Assembly: GCA_037190845.1 (NCBI GenBank)
Contig: JBBCJI010000003.1
Span: 62,001-126,000, forward strand
Direction of reading: 5' to 3'
Origin: JBEBVQ01 sp037190845
GTDB lineage: Bacteria; Bacteroidota; Bacteroidia; Chitinophagales; Chitinophagaceae
Length of the DNA: 64,000 nt
Shown piece by piece: positions 24,515 to 33,900 of the stretch. How positions within the stretch are numbered: the stretch's first letter is position 1; every line of letters begins with the position of its first letter. A program made the translations under genes and the position numbers. Below the pieces are notes generated by a model. It searched no databases, was not told where the DNA came from, and worked only from the letters and a program-made list of their open reading frames with translations.

Positions 24515-26248
24515 TTACCGTTTAAAATAAACCTGGGTAATTCTGTTGTTCTCCACCACATACATCGCAATCACTTCTATGGGATCACGGCCGGGGAATG
24601 TTGCTTTTTCATGATCAATCACCATATTGCCGACCACGATCCGCTTTTTAATCTCCGCATGGGGTGCGGTCTCCGGGTTGTTCAGGAATACATAACGCTT
24701 ACGCATTTCATCCTTACCCTTAAACATTAACTCATCCGGAAAATTATACACGGCAACATCTTCGGAATAGGCTTCGAGAAAAGCTTCCAGATCATGTGCA
24801 TTGTATGCGTTCAACTGGCGCTGAGCCAGCATTACAGGCGTTTCACGAACGAGCGTATCCGGACGGATAGCGATGCCTTTATTAACGACCATACTAATAC
24901 TGCGTAAATTTGCCAGATCCTCAACCGGGTTAGCATCAAGAATGATCAGATCAGCAGCCTGCCCTTTTGCAATACTGCCAAATTCATGTTCCCTGTTCAA
25001 CGCTTTGGCACCATTAACAGTTGAAGCAATCAGTATCTGCCAGTTGGTAAGACCGGCTTCCTGCATGGCGCGCAGCTCCTTGTAATAGGAAGATGCATGC
25101 AGCGTACCGATATTCCCGGCATCCGTACCCGTTGCGACAGGAACACCAGCATCCACCAGCTTTTTCAGATTAATACGGCTGATTGAATCCCCGCGGCGGA
25201 ACATAGGTTCGCGTGCTGACGCCATACGTTTATAATTTCCGGGGATGGAAGTGTCTGCCAGTTGCGCCAGATCGGAAAGTGAACCCAATTGCTCCGGATT
25301 GGCAATCGCCAGGTCAGCAGCATCCGGTTTACGTGTTTGTTTCTGGGTAGAGGTATACCCTTCGCGGACAGTCAGTGTAGGACAAAGCACCACACCTTTT
25401 TCTTTCAGCAACCTGATAAATGCATCATCCACAACTTCATCATCCACACTATGCACGAGGTGATCTGCACCGGTTTCTACAGCAAGACGTGCAGCAATAA
25501 GCTGAGGCGCATGTACAGCAACCTTGTATCCGTTTTTCTTTGCTTCCCGTATGGTGGCCTGCACCATCGGAAGATTTCTCCGGGCATCACCTTCCTTATC
25601 CTGATTACGAACAATATACCATATCTTGATAAAGTCGGGGCGGTGCGGATATTGCTTACGGGTCATCTGTACTGCCTCTTCCGGTGTACCTACACTAAAA
25701 AAAGGTGCGTCTTTTTCGGTCAGCGCTTCAAAAGAACGCGGCATATAATCTGTCGATATCAGGGGGCCGGCCATCAGGATGCGGGGGGCGTAATTTTTTG
25801 TGTTAAACGTATCCCGTTGCTGCAGCAATCCGAAAGTAGCACCGTCATCTATTACGGTTGTAATCCCACAGGAGAGATAACGACGCAACTGATCTTCCAA
25901 ATTATGTTTATACCAATCCAGCTCATTCTGATAGGGATGAAGCGGACGGAGATCTATCGCATCTGGACGTGTATACAAACCGCCGGTCTGGAAAAAATGC
26001 ACGTGTGCATCCACCAGTCCGGGCATTACCCATTTACCGGTTGCATCTATTATCTGCGCACCTTTGCCTGGCTTTATTTTCCCCGCAGGGAGTATCCGTT
26101 CAATTTTATTATCCCGGATTTCAATGGTATGATTACGAAGTATTTTTTGCCGGTTTACATCCAGGACATCCGCATTTGTAATGTACACCTGTGCCCGGGC
26201 AGTCAACCCGCTTATCAACAGGACAATGGCAAGAAGCTTTATATACAT
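24515..26248 (-). CDS. Exported amidohydrolase fused to a C-terminal NTF2/SnoaL-like domain
   Basis: 577 residues. A signal peptide (MYIKLLAIVLLISGLTARA) is followed by an imidazolonepropionase-type amidohydrolase barrel: metal-binding HVH (His82, His84) in MPGLVDAHVHF, further His in KVAVHAPQLIA and DHLVHSVDD, and Asp in ATGTDAGN. From about residue 455 (LAQRQLNAYNAHDLEAFLEAYSEDV) an NTF2-like domain begins, ending in ITQVYFKR. Prolidase- or imidazolonepropionase-like exported enzymes of this type act on unknown amides; the fused NTF2-like part could cover the active site or assist assembly. Confidence 0.85.
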   Translation of the reverse strand: MYIKLLAIVLLISGLTARAQVYITNADVLDVNRQKILRNHTIEIRDNKIERILPAGKIKPGKGAQIIDATGKWVMPGLVDAHVHFFQTGGLYTRPDAIDLRPLHPYQNELDWYKHNLEDQLRRYLSCGITTVIDDGATFGLLQQRDTFNTKNYAPRILMAGPLISTDYMPRSFEALTEKDAPFFSVGTPEEAVQMTRKQYPHRPDFIKIWYIVRNQDKEGDARRNLPMVQATIREAKKNGYKVAVHAPQLIAARLAVETGADHLVHSVDDEVVDDAFIRLLKEKGVVLCPTLTVREGYTSTQKQTRKPDAADLAIANPEQLGSLSDLAQLADTSIPGNYKRMASAREPMFRRGDSISRINLKKLVDAGVPVATGTDAGNIGTLHASSYYKELRAMQEAGLTNWQILIASTVNGAKALNREHEFGSIAKGQAADLIILDANPVEDLANLRSISMVVNKGIAIRPDTLVRETPVMLAQRQLNAYNAHDLEAFLEAYSEDVAVYNFPDELMFKGKDEMRKRYVFLNNPETAPHAEIKKRIVVGNMVIDHEKATFPGRDPIEVIAMYVVENNRITQVYFKR

Positions 26249-26336
26249 GAATTATGTTTTTCCCTGCATAGATAGCTATCTATTTACAGAAAAACAAACT
26301 AACATGAGACGTGGGGCAAACATCGGGGTAATCCCG

Positions 26337-26609
26337 TCACTTATTCATCGCCCGTAGCCGGGCATTTACAAAACGGATATCTTCTTCATTTTTTACAATC
26401 ACAGAATCATTCCTGCCAAATACAAACATAAGATGTACCATGTCACAATGCGCCCTGTTTTGAAATTTCTCTGTCTTATAGCTATGATAATCTATCGTTT
26501 TGTCATAATTCAAGATGTCTATTGCCACTGCATGTCTCCGCTGCCGCTCGTGCAACAGGTCATCCACGGTAGCGCCGATACACAAAACCAAAATAACAAA
26601 ATTCTCCAT
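26337..26609 (-). CDS. Hypothetical protein (90 aa)
   Basis: A 90-codon frame from ATG 26609, preceded by AAAGGAGAGAC, an unusually good Shine-Dalgarno for this genome. The N-terminus is hydrophobic (ENFVILVLCIGATVDDLL), followed by a charged region ending NEEDIRFVNARLRAMNK. I recognise no family. It lies between the amidohydrolase gene and an AT-rich non-coding stretch. The overlapping frame on the other strand is less protein-like. It could be a remnant. Confidence 0.4.
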   Translation of the reverse strand: MENFVILVLCIGATVDDLLHERQRRHAVAIDILNYDKTIDYHSYKTEKFQNRAHCDMVHLMFVFGRNDSVIVKNEEDIRFVNARLRAMNK

Positions 26610-26910
26610 GTCTCTCCTTTAATGTAATATATATTGCCTAAATATACGAAGTGCTTACAATATTAACAAGTGTATAATTATTATTTATACAATACATTCA
26701 CTTATTAATTATAAATAATAAGACACAGATGCTCATGTCGCATATCCGCAACAACAACCCTTACTTGCACCCAATAATCTAATACAATTAAAAACAGCCT
26801 GTTAACAGACCTTTATGGCATAATCAGAAAAGTGTTTTCCGGAAAATATGCTCCGTAATTCCCACATACTGCATTTGCCTGTTCTCCCCCTGATGATTTT
26901 TCTCCCTTTA
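26610..26910. other. AT-rich intergenic region
   Basis: About 300 bp, very AT-rich between 26640 and 26720 with short TTATTTATA-like palindromes. No gene or recognised RNA is seen. Confidence 0.6.
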
Positions 26911-27837
26911 TCAATGCACCAGGTTAATATCAAAATTTACCAGCTCTACAAACTCACCGATTCGTTGATCAATTTCTTCATCGGTTACTTCCTGCAATCT
27001 TTGCGGACCGAATTTTTCCACACAGAAAGACGCCATGGCAGACCCCATGATAATGCCCGTCTTCATGTTTTCGAAAGAAATATCTTTTGTCCGGGCTATG
27101 TGCCCCATAAAACCACCGGCAAAGGTATCCCCTGCACCGGTCGGATCGAAAACCTCTTCCAGAGGTAAGGCGGGCGCAAAAAACACCCTTGATCCGTGAA
27201 ACAGCAAAGCGCCATGCTCTCCTTTTTTTATAATCAGGTACTGTGGTCCCATATCACGTATTTTCATTGCCGCCCTCACCAGCGAATATTCTCCGCTAAG
27301 CTGACGCGCCTCGCTGTCATTGATCATCAGCACATCTACTTTCTTCAATACTTCCTTCAGCTCATCCAATGCCGATTCCATCCAGAAATTCATGGTATCC
27401 ATAGCCACTAAACGCGGACGGTTCCTCAATTGACGTATCACGCTCATCTGCACTGCAGGCGACAGATTGCCCAGCATCAGAAACTCACAATCCTGATAGC
27501 TTTCCGGCAATTTGGGGTCAAACTGTGCCAATACATTGAGGTCCGTAACAAGCGTATCACGGGTATTCATATCCATATGATAGCGCCCGCTCCAAAAGAA
27601 ACTTTTTCCGTCTTTTACAACTTCTACCCCGTCAAAATCAACACCCCGCTGCTTCAAAAGGTCTATCTCCTCCTGCGGGAAATCACCTCCGATAATGGAG
27701 ACCTGCTTCACCGGCTGATAGAAATTGGATGCCGCCCAGGCTACATAGGTTGCCGATCCGCCAATGATCCTGTCGGTTTTTCCAAAAGGGGTTTCCAAAG
27801 CATCAAAGGCCATAGTGCCGATTACCAGTAATGACAT
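26911..27837 (-). CDS. PfkB family carbohydrate kinase
   Basis: 308 residues. It has the PfkB signature near the C-terminus, DPTGAGDTFAGGFMGHIA, with the catalytic Asp in GAGD. The N-terminal GGSATYVAWAASNFY is the substrate-binding glycine pair region. The family phosphorylates sugars or nucleosides; lack of a clear ribokinase or adenosine-kinase pattern leaves the substrate open. Its promoter box TACCTTTG lies 19 nt upstream. It is divergent from the murU-like gene. Confidence 0.9.
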   Translation of the reverse strand: MSLLVIGTMAFDALETPFGKTDRIIGGSATYVAWAASNFYQPVKQVSIIGGDFPQEEIDLLKQRGVDFDGVEVVKDGKSFFWSGRYHMDMNTRDTLVTDLNVLAQFDPKLPESYQDCEFLMLGNLSPAVQMSVIRQLRNRPRLVAMDTMNFWMESALDELKEVLKKVDVLMINDSEARQLSGEYSLVRAAMKIRDMGPQYLIIKKGEHGALLFHGSRVFFAPALPLEEVFDPTGAGDTFAGGFMGHIARTKDISFENMKTGIIMGSAMASFCVEKFGPQRLQEVTDEEIDQRIGEFVELVNFDINLVH

Positions 27838-27856
27838 ATTTCTGAAAAATTTGTGA

Positions 27857-27864
27857 CAAAGGTA
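27857..27864 (-). promoter_or_regulatory. -7 box TACCTTTG for the PfkB kinase gene
   Basis: TACCTTTG on the minus strand, 19 nt before the ATG at 27837. Confidence 0.6.
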
Positions 27865-27900
27865 ATTCGTTGATTTGTAAAATGATTCATTTCAATGTGA

Positions 27901-27997
27901 CAATTTGAAAATTTGGGAATTTGAAAATGAATGGAATGCTTACGCTTTGCATAACATGGACATTTTTCAAATTGGCACATTCCCAAATTTTCAAATT
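27901..27997. repeat. AATTTGAAAA hairpin repeat, left of the murU-like gene
   Basis: CAATTTGAAAATTTGGGAAT (27901 onward) is largely complementary to the segment ending ATTCCCAAATTTTCAAATT (27961-27997), giving a long imperfect hairpin. Its inner half matches, in reverse orientation, the element at 28760-28850. Confidence 0.8.
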
Positions 27998-28050
27998 AAA
28001 TGATGTTTTTTTTCGTCAACTTAGCAACCTTAACCTGCTAACTATATTTC

Positions 28051-28761
28051 ATGAAAGCCATGCTACTGGCAGCCGGATTCGGTACACGCCTGAAGCCATT
28101 CACAGATAAACATCCCAAAGCACTGGCTACCGTAAATGGCCGGACGCTGCTTGAGCACAACATCCGGTACCTGCAACGCTACGGTATCCGGGATGTGATC
28201 GTTAACGTCCATCATTTTGCAGATCAGATAGAATCAGCAATCGATGAACACCAAGGATTTGGCAGCCGCATCATAATATCTGATGAGCGGGAGACAGTGC
28301 TGGAAACCGGCGGGGGGCTTAAAAAAGCGGCCTGGTACTTCGAAGCAGAAACCGCTTTCGTAGTCATGAATACAGACGTGCTTACCAATCTTGATCTTGC
28401 TGCCATGATACGGTATCACAACCAGCAGAATCCCATTGCTACCCTCGCGTTGATGAAACGTCCTTCATCGAGGCAATTGCTTTTCGACAAGCATATGACG
28501 CTATGCGGCTGGCAAAACAATAATACCGGCGAACAACGTATAAGCCGTACCACCGAAGACACAACTTCTTTCGCCTTCAGCGGTATTCAGGTATTAGCTC
28601 CGGAAATATTGCGCATGCCCTTTGACGGGAAATTTTCCCTGATTGATGTATATCTTCATTTCGCAATAACCGGCATCATAAAAGGCCACGATCATACCGG
28701 TGATATCTTTGTAGACGCCGGTAAACCGGAAAGCCTGGAGCAGGCGGCAAGGTTGTTTTAA
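28051..28761 (+). CDS. Sugar-phosphate nucleotidyltransferase, MurU-like
   Basis: 236 residues with the nucleotidyltransferase signature MLLAAGFGTRLKPFTDKHPKAL, then VIVNVHHFADQIESAI and ERETVLETGGGLKKA. This combination is typical of MurNAc-1-phosphate uridylyltransferase (MurU) in peptidoglycan recycling, but other NDP-sugar synthases share it, so the substrate is inferred. The divergent PfkB kinase is not an obvious AmgK partner. It is flanked on both sides by mirror-image AATTTGAAAA repeats, the right one containing its TAA stop. Confidence 0.85.
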   Translation: MKAMLLAAGFGTRLKPFTDKHPKALATVNGRTLLEHNIRYLQRYGIRDVIVNVHHFADQIESAIDEHQGFGSRIIISDERETVLETGGGLKKAAWYFEAETAFVVMNTDVLTNLDLAAMIRYHNQQNPIATLALMKRPSSRQLLFDKHMTLCGWQNNNTGEQRISRTTEDTTSFAFSGIQVLAPEILRMPFDGKFSLIDVYLHFAITGIIKGHDHTGDIFVDAGKPESLEQAARLF

Positions 28762-28850
28762 TTTGAAAATTTAGCAATGAGTCAATTTGAAAATGTCCAT
28801 GTTTATGTAGATAGGTAGTAAATATTACACCCATTTTCAAATTGGCTCAT
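28760..28850. repeat. AATTTGAAAA hairpin repeat, right of the murU-like gene
   Basis: Its first ~50 nt, reverse-complemented, match 27948-27998 with few differences (shared words CATGGACATTTT, CAAATTG and AAATTTTCAAATTAAA). ATTTTCAAATTGGCTCAT at the right end pairs back on ATGAGTCAATTTGAAAAT, forming a hairpin whose end touches the pepF stop codon. Confidence 0.8.
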
Positions 28851-30577
28851 TAAATCCCGGCTTCTTCCAACCGTTCCTTCACAAATCCGCCGAGCTCCCG
28901 GATATAATCTTCACTGAAATCAAAACGGATACCGGCTGCCGCATACAGTTCTTTCAGCGTTTTGGTATAGCCAAGGCTCAGCGCCTGCATGTAATGATCC
29001 AACGCCTGCTCACTGTTATTGCGGTATTGTCGCCACATGGCAATAGCGCCCAGTTGCGCGATTCCATATTCAATGTAATAAAACGGCACCTCAAACAGAT
29101 GCAATTGTTTTTGCCAGAGATAAGACCGATATACTTCCTGATCGCTCCAATCTGTCGTATTTGTTGAAAATTCTTCAAGAATACTTACCCAGACTTCCTT
29201 CCGTTCTTCACGACTATGTCCCGGGTTGGTATATAGCCAGTGTTGGAATTTATCTATTGTCGCAATCCAGGGCAGCACACTGATGACCCTTTCTATTTCA
29301 TCGAGCTGTGCGCGGCGCAATTCGGCCGGGTCATCAAAAAACACGTCCCAGTATTCCATGGTAAACAGCTCCATGCTCATGCTTGCCAGTTCGGCGATCT
29401 CCATCGGGTATTCCTTGAGCGAATGGAGCGGCAACGAATGTGCCAGAAAAGAATGTACGGCATGCCCCCCTTCGTGCATCATCGTGATCAGGTCGCCCAT
29501 AGTACCTGCAGCATTCATAAAGATAAAAGGAACGCCGGTCTCTGCGAGTGGGCAGTTATATCCACCTGGAGCTTTCCCTTTACGGCTGTCAAGATCAAGC
29601 CGATCCATCTCCTTCATCACCTTCAGGCAATATCCAAAATACGGACGGAGTCTGTTAAATACGGTTATGGCTTTTTCTGTCAGCTCTTCACCGGAATAAA
29701 ACGGCTGCAACGGCTTTACGTCTGCCGGTTCTGCATCCGTATCCCAGGGTTTCATTACGTCCAGGCCAAGACGTTTACGTCTGCTTTCCATCAGCAGTTT
29801 ATGGAGTGGAAGAATATGTTCACGTACGGCTTGATGGAAGCCGAAACAGTCTTCGGGTGTGTAATCGAATCGTCCTAATTCACGAAATTTATAATCGCGG
29901 TAATTATCAAACCCGGCATTCCGTGCTATCTGGTGGCGCAGATGCAGCAGCTTATCAAACAATTCATCGAGCTTTTCCGCATCCTGTAACCTGCGCACAG
30001 ATATTTTTTCGAATACACGCTGACGGAGGGCGCGTTCAGGACTTTGCAGAAAGCGGGCAGCCTGCTGGAGTGTATATTCCGTCCCGTCTACTTCCACCGA
30101 CATAGCTCCGGCGATCACACCATACTGTTGCGCCAGCACACCAAGCTCAGCCTGGAGCGATACATTCTCCTCACGATAAAGTGTGATGGCATTCTCTACA
30201 CTGCGCAGATAAGGGAAATAAACAGCCGGATCGAGGTCTTTGGTATACGGACAGGCAACCAGTTTTCTATTCAGCTCAAAAGCATATGGTTTGATCCTCG
30301 GATCTATTTCGAGTATAAAATATTGGAAAGCCTGTTCAAGTGCAGGATCTGCGGTATTGCGGGTCATGTTGATCTGTCGCCAGCACGCGTCTTCGTTGAT
30401 CACTGATTCCAGTTCGCTGAGGTCTCCAAGCCAGTGGTGCAGGTCGGCCGGCTTGTTGAGCGGCCGATTGAGCAGGTCTTCAAAATAAGGCCGGAGCGCT
30501 TCCCAGTTGGTGATTTTAAAATCTTGCGGGAGGAATTGCCGGGATTTTTTCTCTATAGATGCTAAAGTAGGTTTCAT
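28850..30577 (-). CDS. M3 family oligoendopeptidase (PepF-like)
   Basis: 575 residues. Zinc metallopeptidase motif HEGGH in MMHEGGHAVHSFLAHSLP, with the downstream Glu region EYPMEIAELASMSMELF, as in M3 oligoendopeptidases. It cleaves short peptides in the cytoplasm. There is no signal peptide. Length is normal for the family. The stop codon abuts the hairpin repeat shared with the murU-like gene. Confidence 0.94.
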   Translation of the reverse strand: MKPTLASIEKKSRQFLPQDFKITNWEALRPYFEDLLNRPLNKPADLHHWLGDLSELESVINEDACWRQINMTRNTADPALEQAFQYFILEIDPRIKPYAFELNRKLVACPYTKDLDPAVYFPYLRSVENAITLYREENVSLQAELGVLAQQYGVIAGAMSVEVDGTEYTLQQAARFLQSPERALRQRVFEKISVRRLQDAEKLDELFDKLLHLRHQIARNAGFDNYRDYKFRELGRFDYTPEDCFGFHQAVREHILPLHKLLMESRRKRLGLDVMKPWDTDAEPADVKPLQPFYSGEELTEKAITVFNRLRPYFGYCLKVMKEMDRLDLDSRKGKAPGGYNCPLAETGVPFIFMNAAGTMGDLITMMHEGGHAVHSFLAHSLPLHSLKEYPMEIAELASMSMELFTMEYWDVFFDDPAELRRAQLDEIERVISVLPWIATIDKFQHWLYTNPGHSREERKEVWVSILEEFSTNTTDWSDQEVYRSYLWQKQLHLFEVPFYYIEYGIAQLGAIAMWRQYRNNSEQALDHYMQALSLGYTKTLKELYAAAGIRFDFSEDYIRELGGFVKERLEEAGI

Positions 30578-30906
30578 TTACCGTCTATCATGGTTTGACT
30601 CCGCAATGTTAAAACGAAAACCGACATAATATTGTTTGCAAAGATTCTTTGTACCGGACAGGATTGTCACGATGTATCCGTATGTTAGTACAAAATACAC
30701 ACTCTGTTATTCTTCCGTAGCGTAATAATACACCGGATTACAGAGCAGGCAAAAACAGAAAGCGGGAATTTGCCGGGTCCGTTTTCAAAACATTTATGGG
30801 CAAGAAAACAGGTATTAATATTATTTATTTAATACACAGTCAATACATTACATTACTTATTGAAATACGTTATCTTTACGATTGTTTTTCATTTTTTTTA
30901 TACAAG
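30578..30906. other. Intergenic region upstream of the giant secreted protein gene
   Basis: About 330 bp. It contains a near-consensus -7 box TATCTTTA (30871-30878), 28 nt before the chosen start. Otherwise it is AT-rich and shows no gene. Confidence 0.5.
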
Positions 30907-33900
30907 ATGAGGCTTTTTTTCATATTATATTTATTAATATTATTTATTTTTTCGGATGTTACCGTCAGTTTCAGTCAGGTATCCCAGACATATTTCGGGA
31001 GAACGGGCAGATCCGAAATGATTACGGAGCATGCAACGCTTAATAACGGCAATAAAGTAGCGGTAGGATATGCATGGACAGGCGCTGCAATGGATGCCTG
31101 TGATGCTTTTATCGTATGCCTTGATGCTATGGATAATGTGGTTTGGGCCAAAGAAATCAGTACTTCTTTAAATGACAGATTTTTATCCGTCACTGCTACC
31201 TCAGACGGAGGTTGTGTTGCTGTGGGCTTTGCAGGCCAGTCAACCAGTTCTGTATACACCGGGAATCATGCGATCGTATATAAATTCGATGCAGCCGGTA
31301 ACGTTTTATGGAACAGGGTTTTAAAAAACAGCACATACGGAGAAATTTTCAACAGCGTGGTGGAAGTACCCGGCTCCGGTAATATCGCCTGTGCCGGGGC
31401 CTACAGCTGGTATCCATCCCCACTTACCTCACCTAATTGTTTGATCGTAACACTGGATCATACCGGAAATGTTTTATGGTCGAATATTTATAATAACACC
31501 AGGAACCACACGGGTGAGTTCAGAGCGATTAGCTATCACAACGGAAAACTCATTGCTACCGGCATATACAACGGCAACACAGAGTATGATGGTGTACTGA
31601 CTGCAGTGGAAGTAACAACCGGCAATATCATATGGACCCGTTCATTTGATTACACAGCCGGCGGAGTCACTTGTCAATGGCCCAGCACCATGCACATAAC
31701 CCAGGACAGGATATATGTAGATGTATATGTGAGCCTGAACCGCGGGGCCTCACCCGGTGCTATCAGGCCAACGCTTGTTTCATTTGACACTTCCGGTCTT
31801 AATCCAATATGCCTGGATTATCCGATCACCGGATATAATCGTATTTCAGCCATCAGGTCAAAAGTAGTATCGCCGGATGAAATATACCTCCTGCAAACAC
31901 TTAGCCCTGATGGAGGAGATCCCTGGTTCACAAGAAATAATACCAGTTTCAGCGATGCTGCCTGCACTAAAGTAAGCAGTATCACATCGCCAGCAAATAA
32001 TCATATTTATACCCGGAAGTTAAGCACAGCAGGTCACCAGATGTTTCTGACCCTGGAAGTGCAAAATGGACGAATCTATTCGTTTGGGGCTGCCAAAGAC
32101 GACCCGATACAGATTGGGAGAACAGATGTATTCAAGCTGGAAACGGATACTTCATTTTCCATAACTCCTGTTAATTGTGTCGAAGCCATAACCGGACAGC
32201 AATTCTTCAACCCTGTTGTTACATTTGACCAGACTTTCAACATGACGGTTAATGCCGTTTCCTTCCCCACACCTTCTCTATCGCTAACAGTGAACGCAGT
32301 TAATGTGGCAGAAACAGACCCATGCCCTGCTGCAAAAGCAATTATCATCAATGATTATGCAGCAATACTATCCGCCGACACGTGTAATAATACGTTTACA
32401 GTAGATGATGCCACCGGTTTTAATGCCGGAGACACCGTACTCATGATCCAGATGAAAGGCGCCGTTGTAGATCAGTCCAACACGGCTGCTTTTGGTGCCA
32501 TCACTGATTACAGAAATGCCGGGAATTATGAAATCAATGTGATCAGCGCCATAATTGGTAATAATATCTCGCTACTCTATGCATTAAACAACAGTTATGA
32601 TATACCGAACGGCAAGGTACAGTTTGTACGTGTGCCGTATTATCAGGATTATGCCGTAAACCAATTGCATAGCTGTCTTCCATGGAATGGAAGCAAAGGA
32701 GGTGTGTTTGCCATTCATGTAGCTGGTACACTTACACTTTCAGCGGATATAGATGTTAGTGGGCAAGGGTTTCGTGGTGGTAACCCATCGGCAAATGATT
32801 ATCCGGGGTGTTCTTCAATGGATTATTACTATCCGTCCGGTTCAGTATTAGGCGGAGAAAAAGGAGAGTCTGTAGTTGAGCTCCCTCTGTCGTTTACCTC
32901 GGGTCGGGGAGCCTCAGCCAATGGAGGTGGGGGTGGAAATAATCATAATGCCGGCGGTGGCGGCGGTGGGAATTATGGCAGTGGCGGTAGAGGCGGGAAT
33001 CAATGGAGTGGCTGTCAGGCACTGGCTATTGGTGGTGAAGGGGGAATTGACCTTGTTTACAGCACGGCCCAGCATAAAGCTTTTCTCGGCGGCGGTGGCG
33101 GCGGTCCCCAGCAAGGTGGTCAGCAGAATGCTCCTACCGGAACACCCGGCGCCAACGGCGGCGGTCTGGTTATAATAAGTGCGGGGGATATTGTGAGTAA
33201 TAACCGGCTTATTCTTGCCAAAGGGAATGACAATCTTTCGACTTCTGCACTTGATGGCGGCGGCGGCGGCGGTGCAGGCGGAAGCATTTTAATATCTGCA
33301 AATACTATTTCCGGCACATGTGACGTCCGCGTAACAGGTGGTAAAGGCGGGAATACAGATATAAGTTGGAACACATGCTGTGGCCCCGGTGGCGGCGGCG
33401 GCGGCGGAATATTCCGGACAAATACGACCATACCATCCACATGGAGCATAGATGCAGCCGGAGGAGTGTCCGGCACCGGGCCGAATCCCTGTGGAGTTCA
33501 CGGTAGCGCTCCGGGAAATCCGGGAGGTATTATCAATAATCTGGCAATTCCTCAAAGCAATATGCTCTTTGTAACTCCACCCTCCCCACAACTTAGTTCC
33601 AACAGCCCTATATGCACCGGAGACACACTGCGCTTAAACATAACTAACAATTTCCCCACAGGGACAATATATTCCTGGTCTGGTCCCGGTGGATTCAACA
33701 GCAACGAACAAAACCCTGTAATACCGGGAAGTAGCGCCACCCATTCCGGGATCTATACCTCATCCGCTTCATTCGCCGGTTGTACAGTTTCAGACACGAC
33801 CCATGTTACGATTTGGGACGCCCCCGTTATAAACCTGGGAAATGATACCGGTATATGCCTGTCCCAGACACCCTTAACACTCCTGTCGCCGCAGCCGCCC

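Noticed and set aside
25289..26275. 328-codon plus-strand frame opposite the amidohydrolase
   Set aside because: Composition typical of an antisense frame, while the minus-strand enzyme has a full set of metal-binding motifs and a signal peptide.
28051..28761. PfkB kinase plus MurU-like gene as an AmgK-MurU recycling pair
   Set aside because: AmgK is an aminoglycoside-phosphotransferase-type kinase, not PfkB; the genes are divergent.
32926..33420. GGCGGCGG-rich stretch as a possible CRISPR or minisatellite
   Set aside because: Irregular spacing and in-frame Gly codons of a secreted protein explain it.
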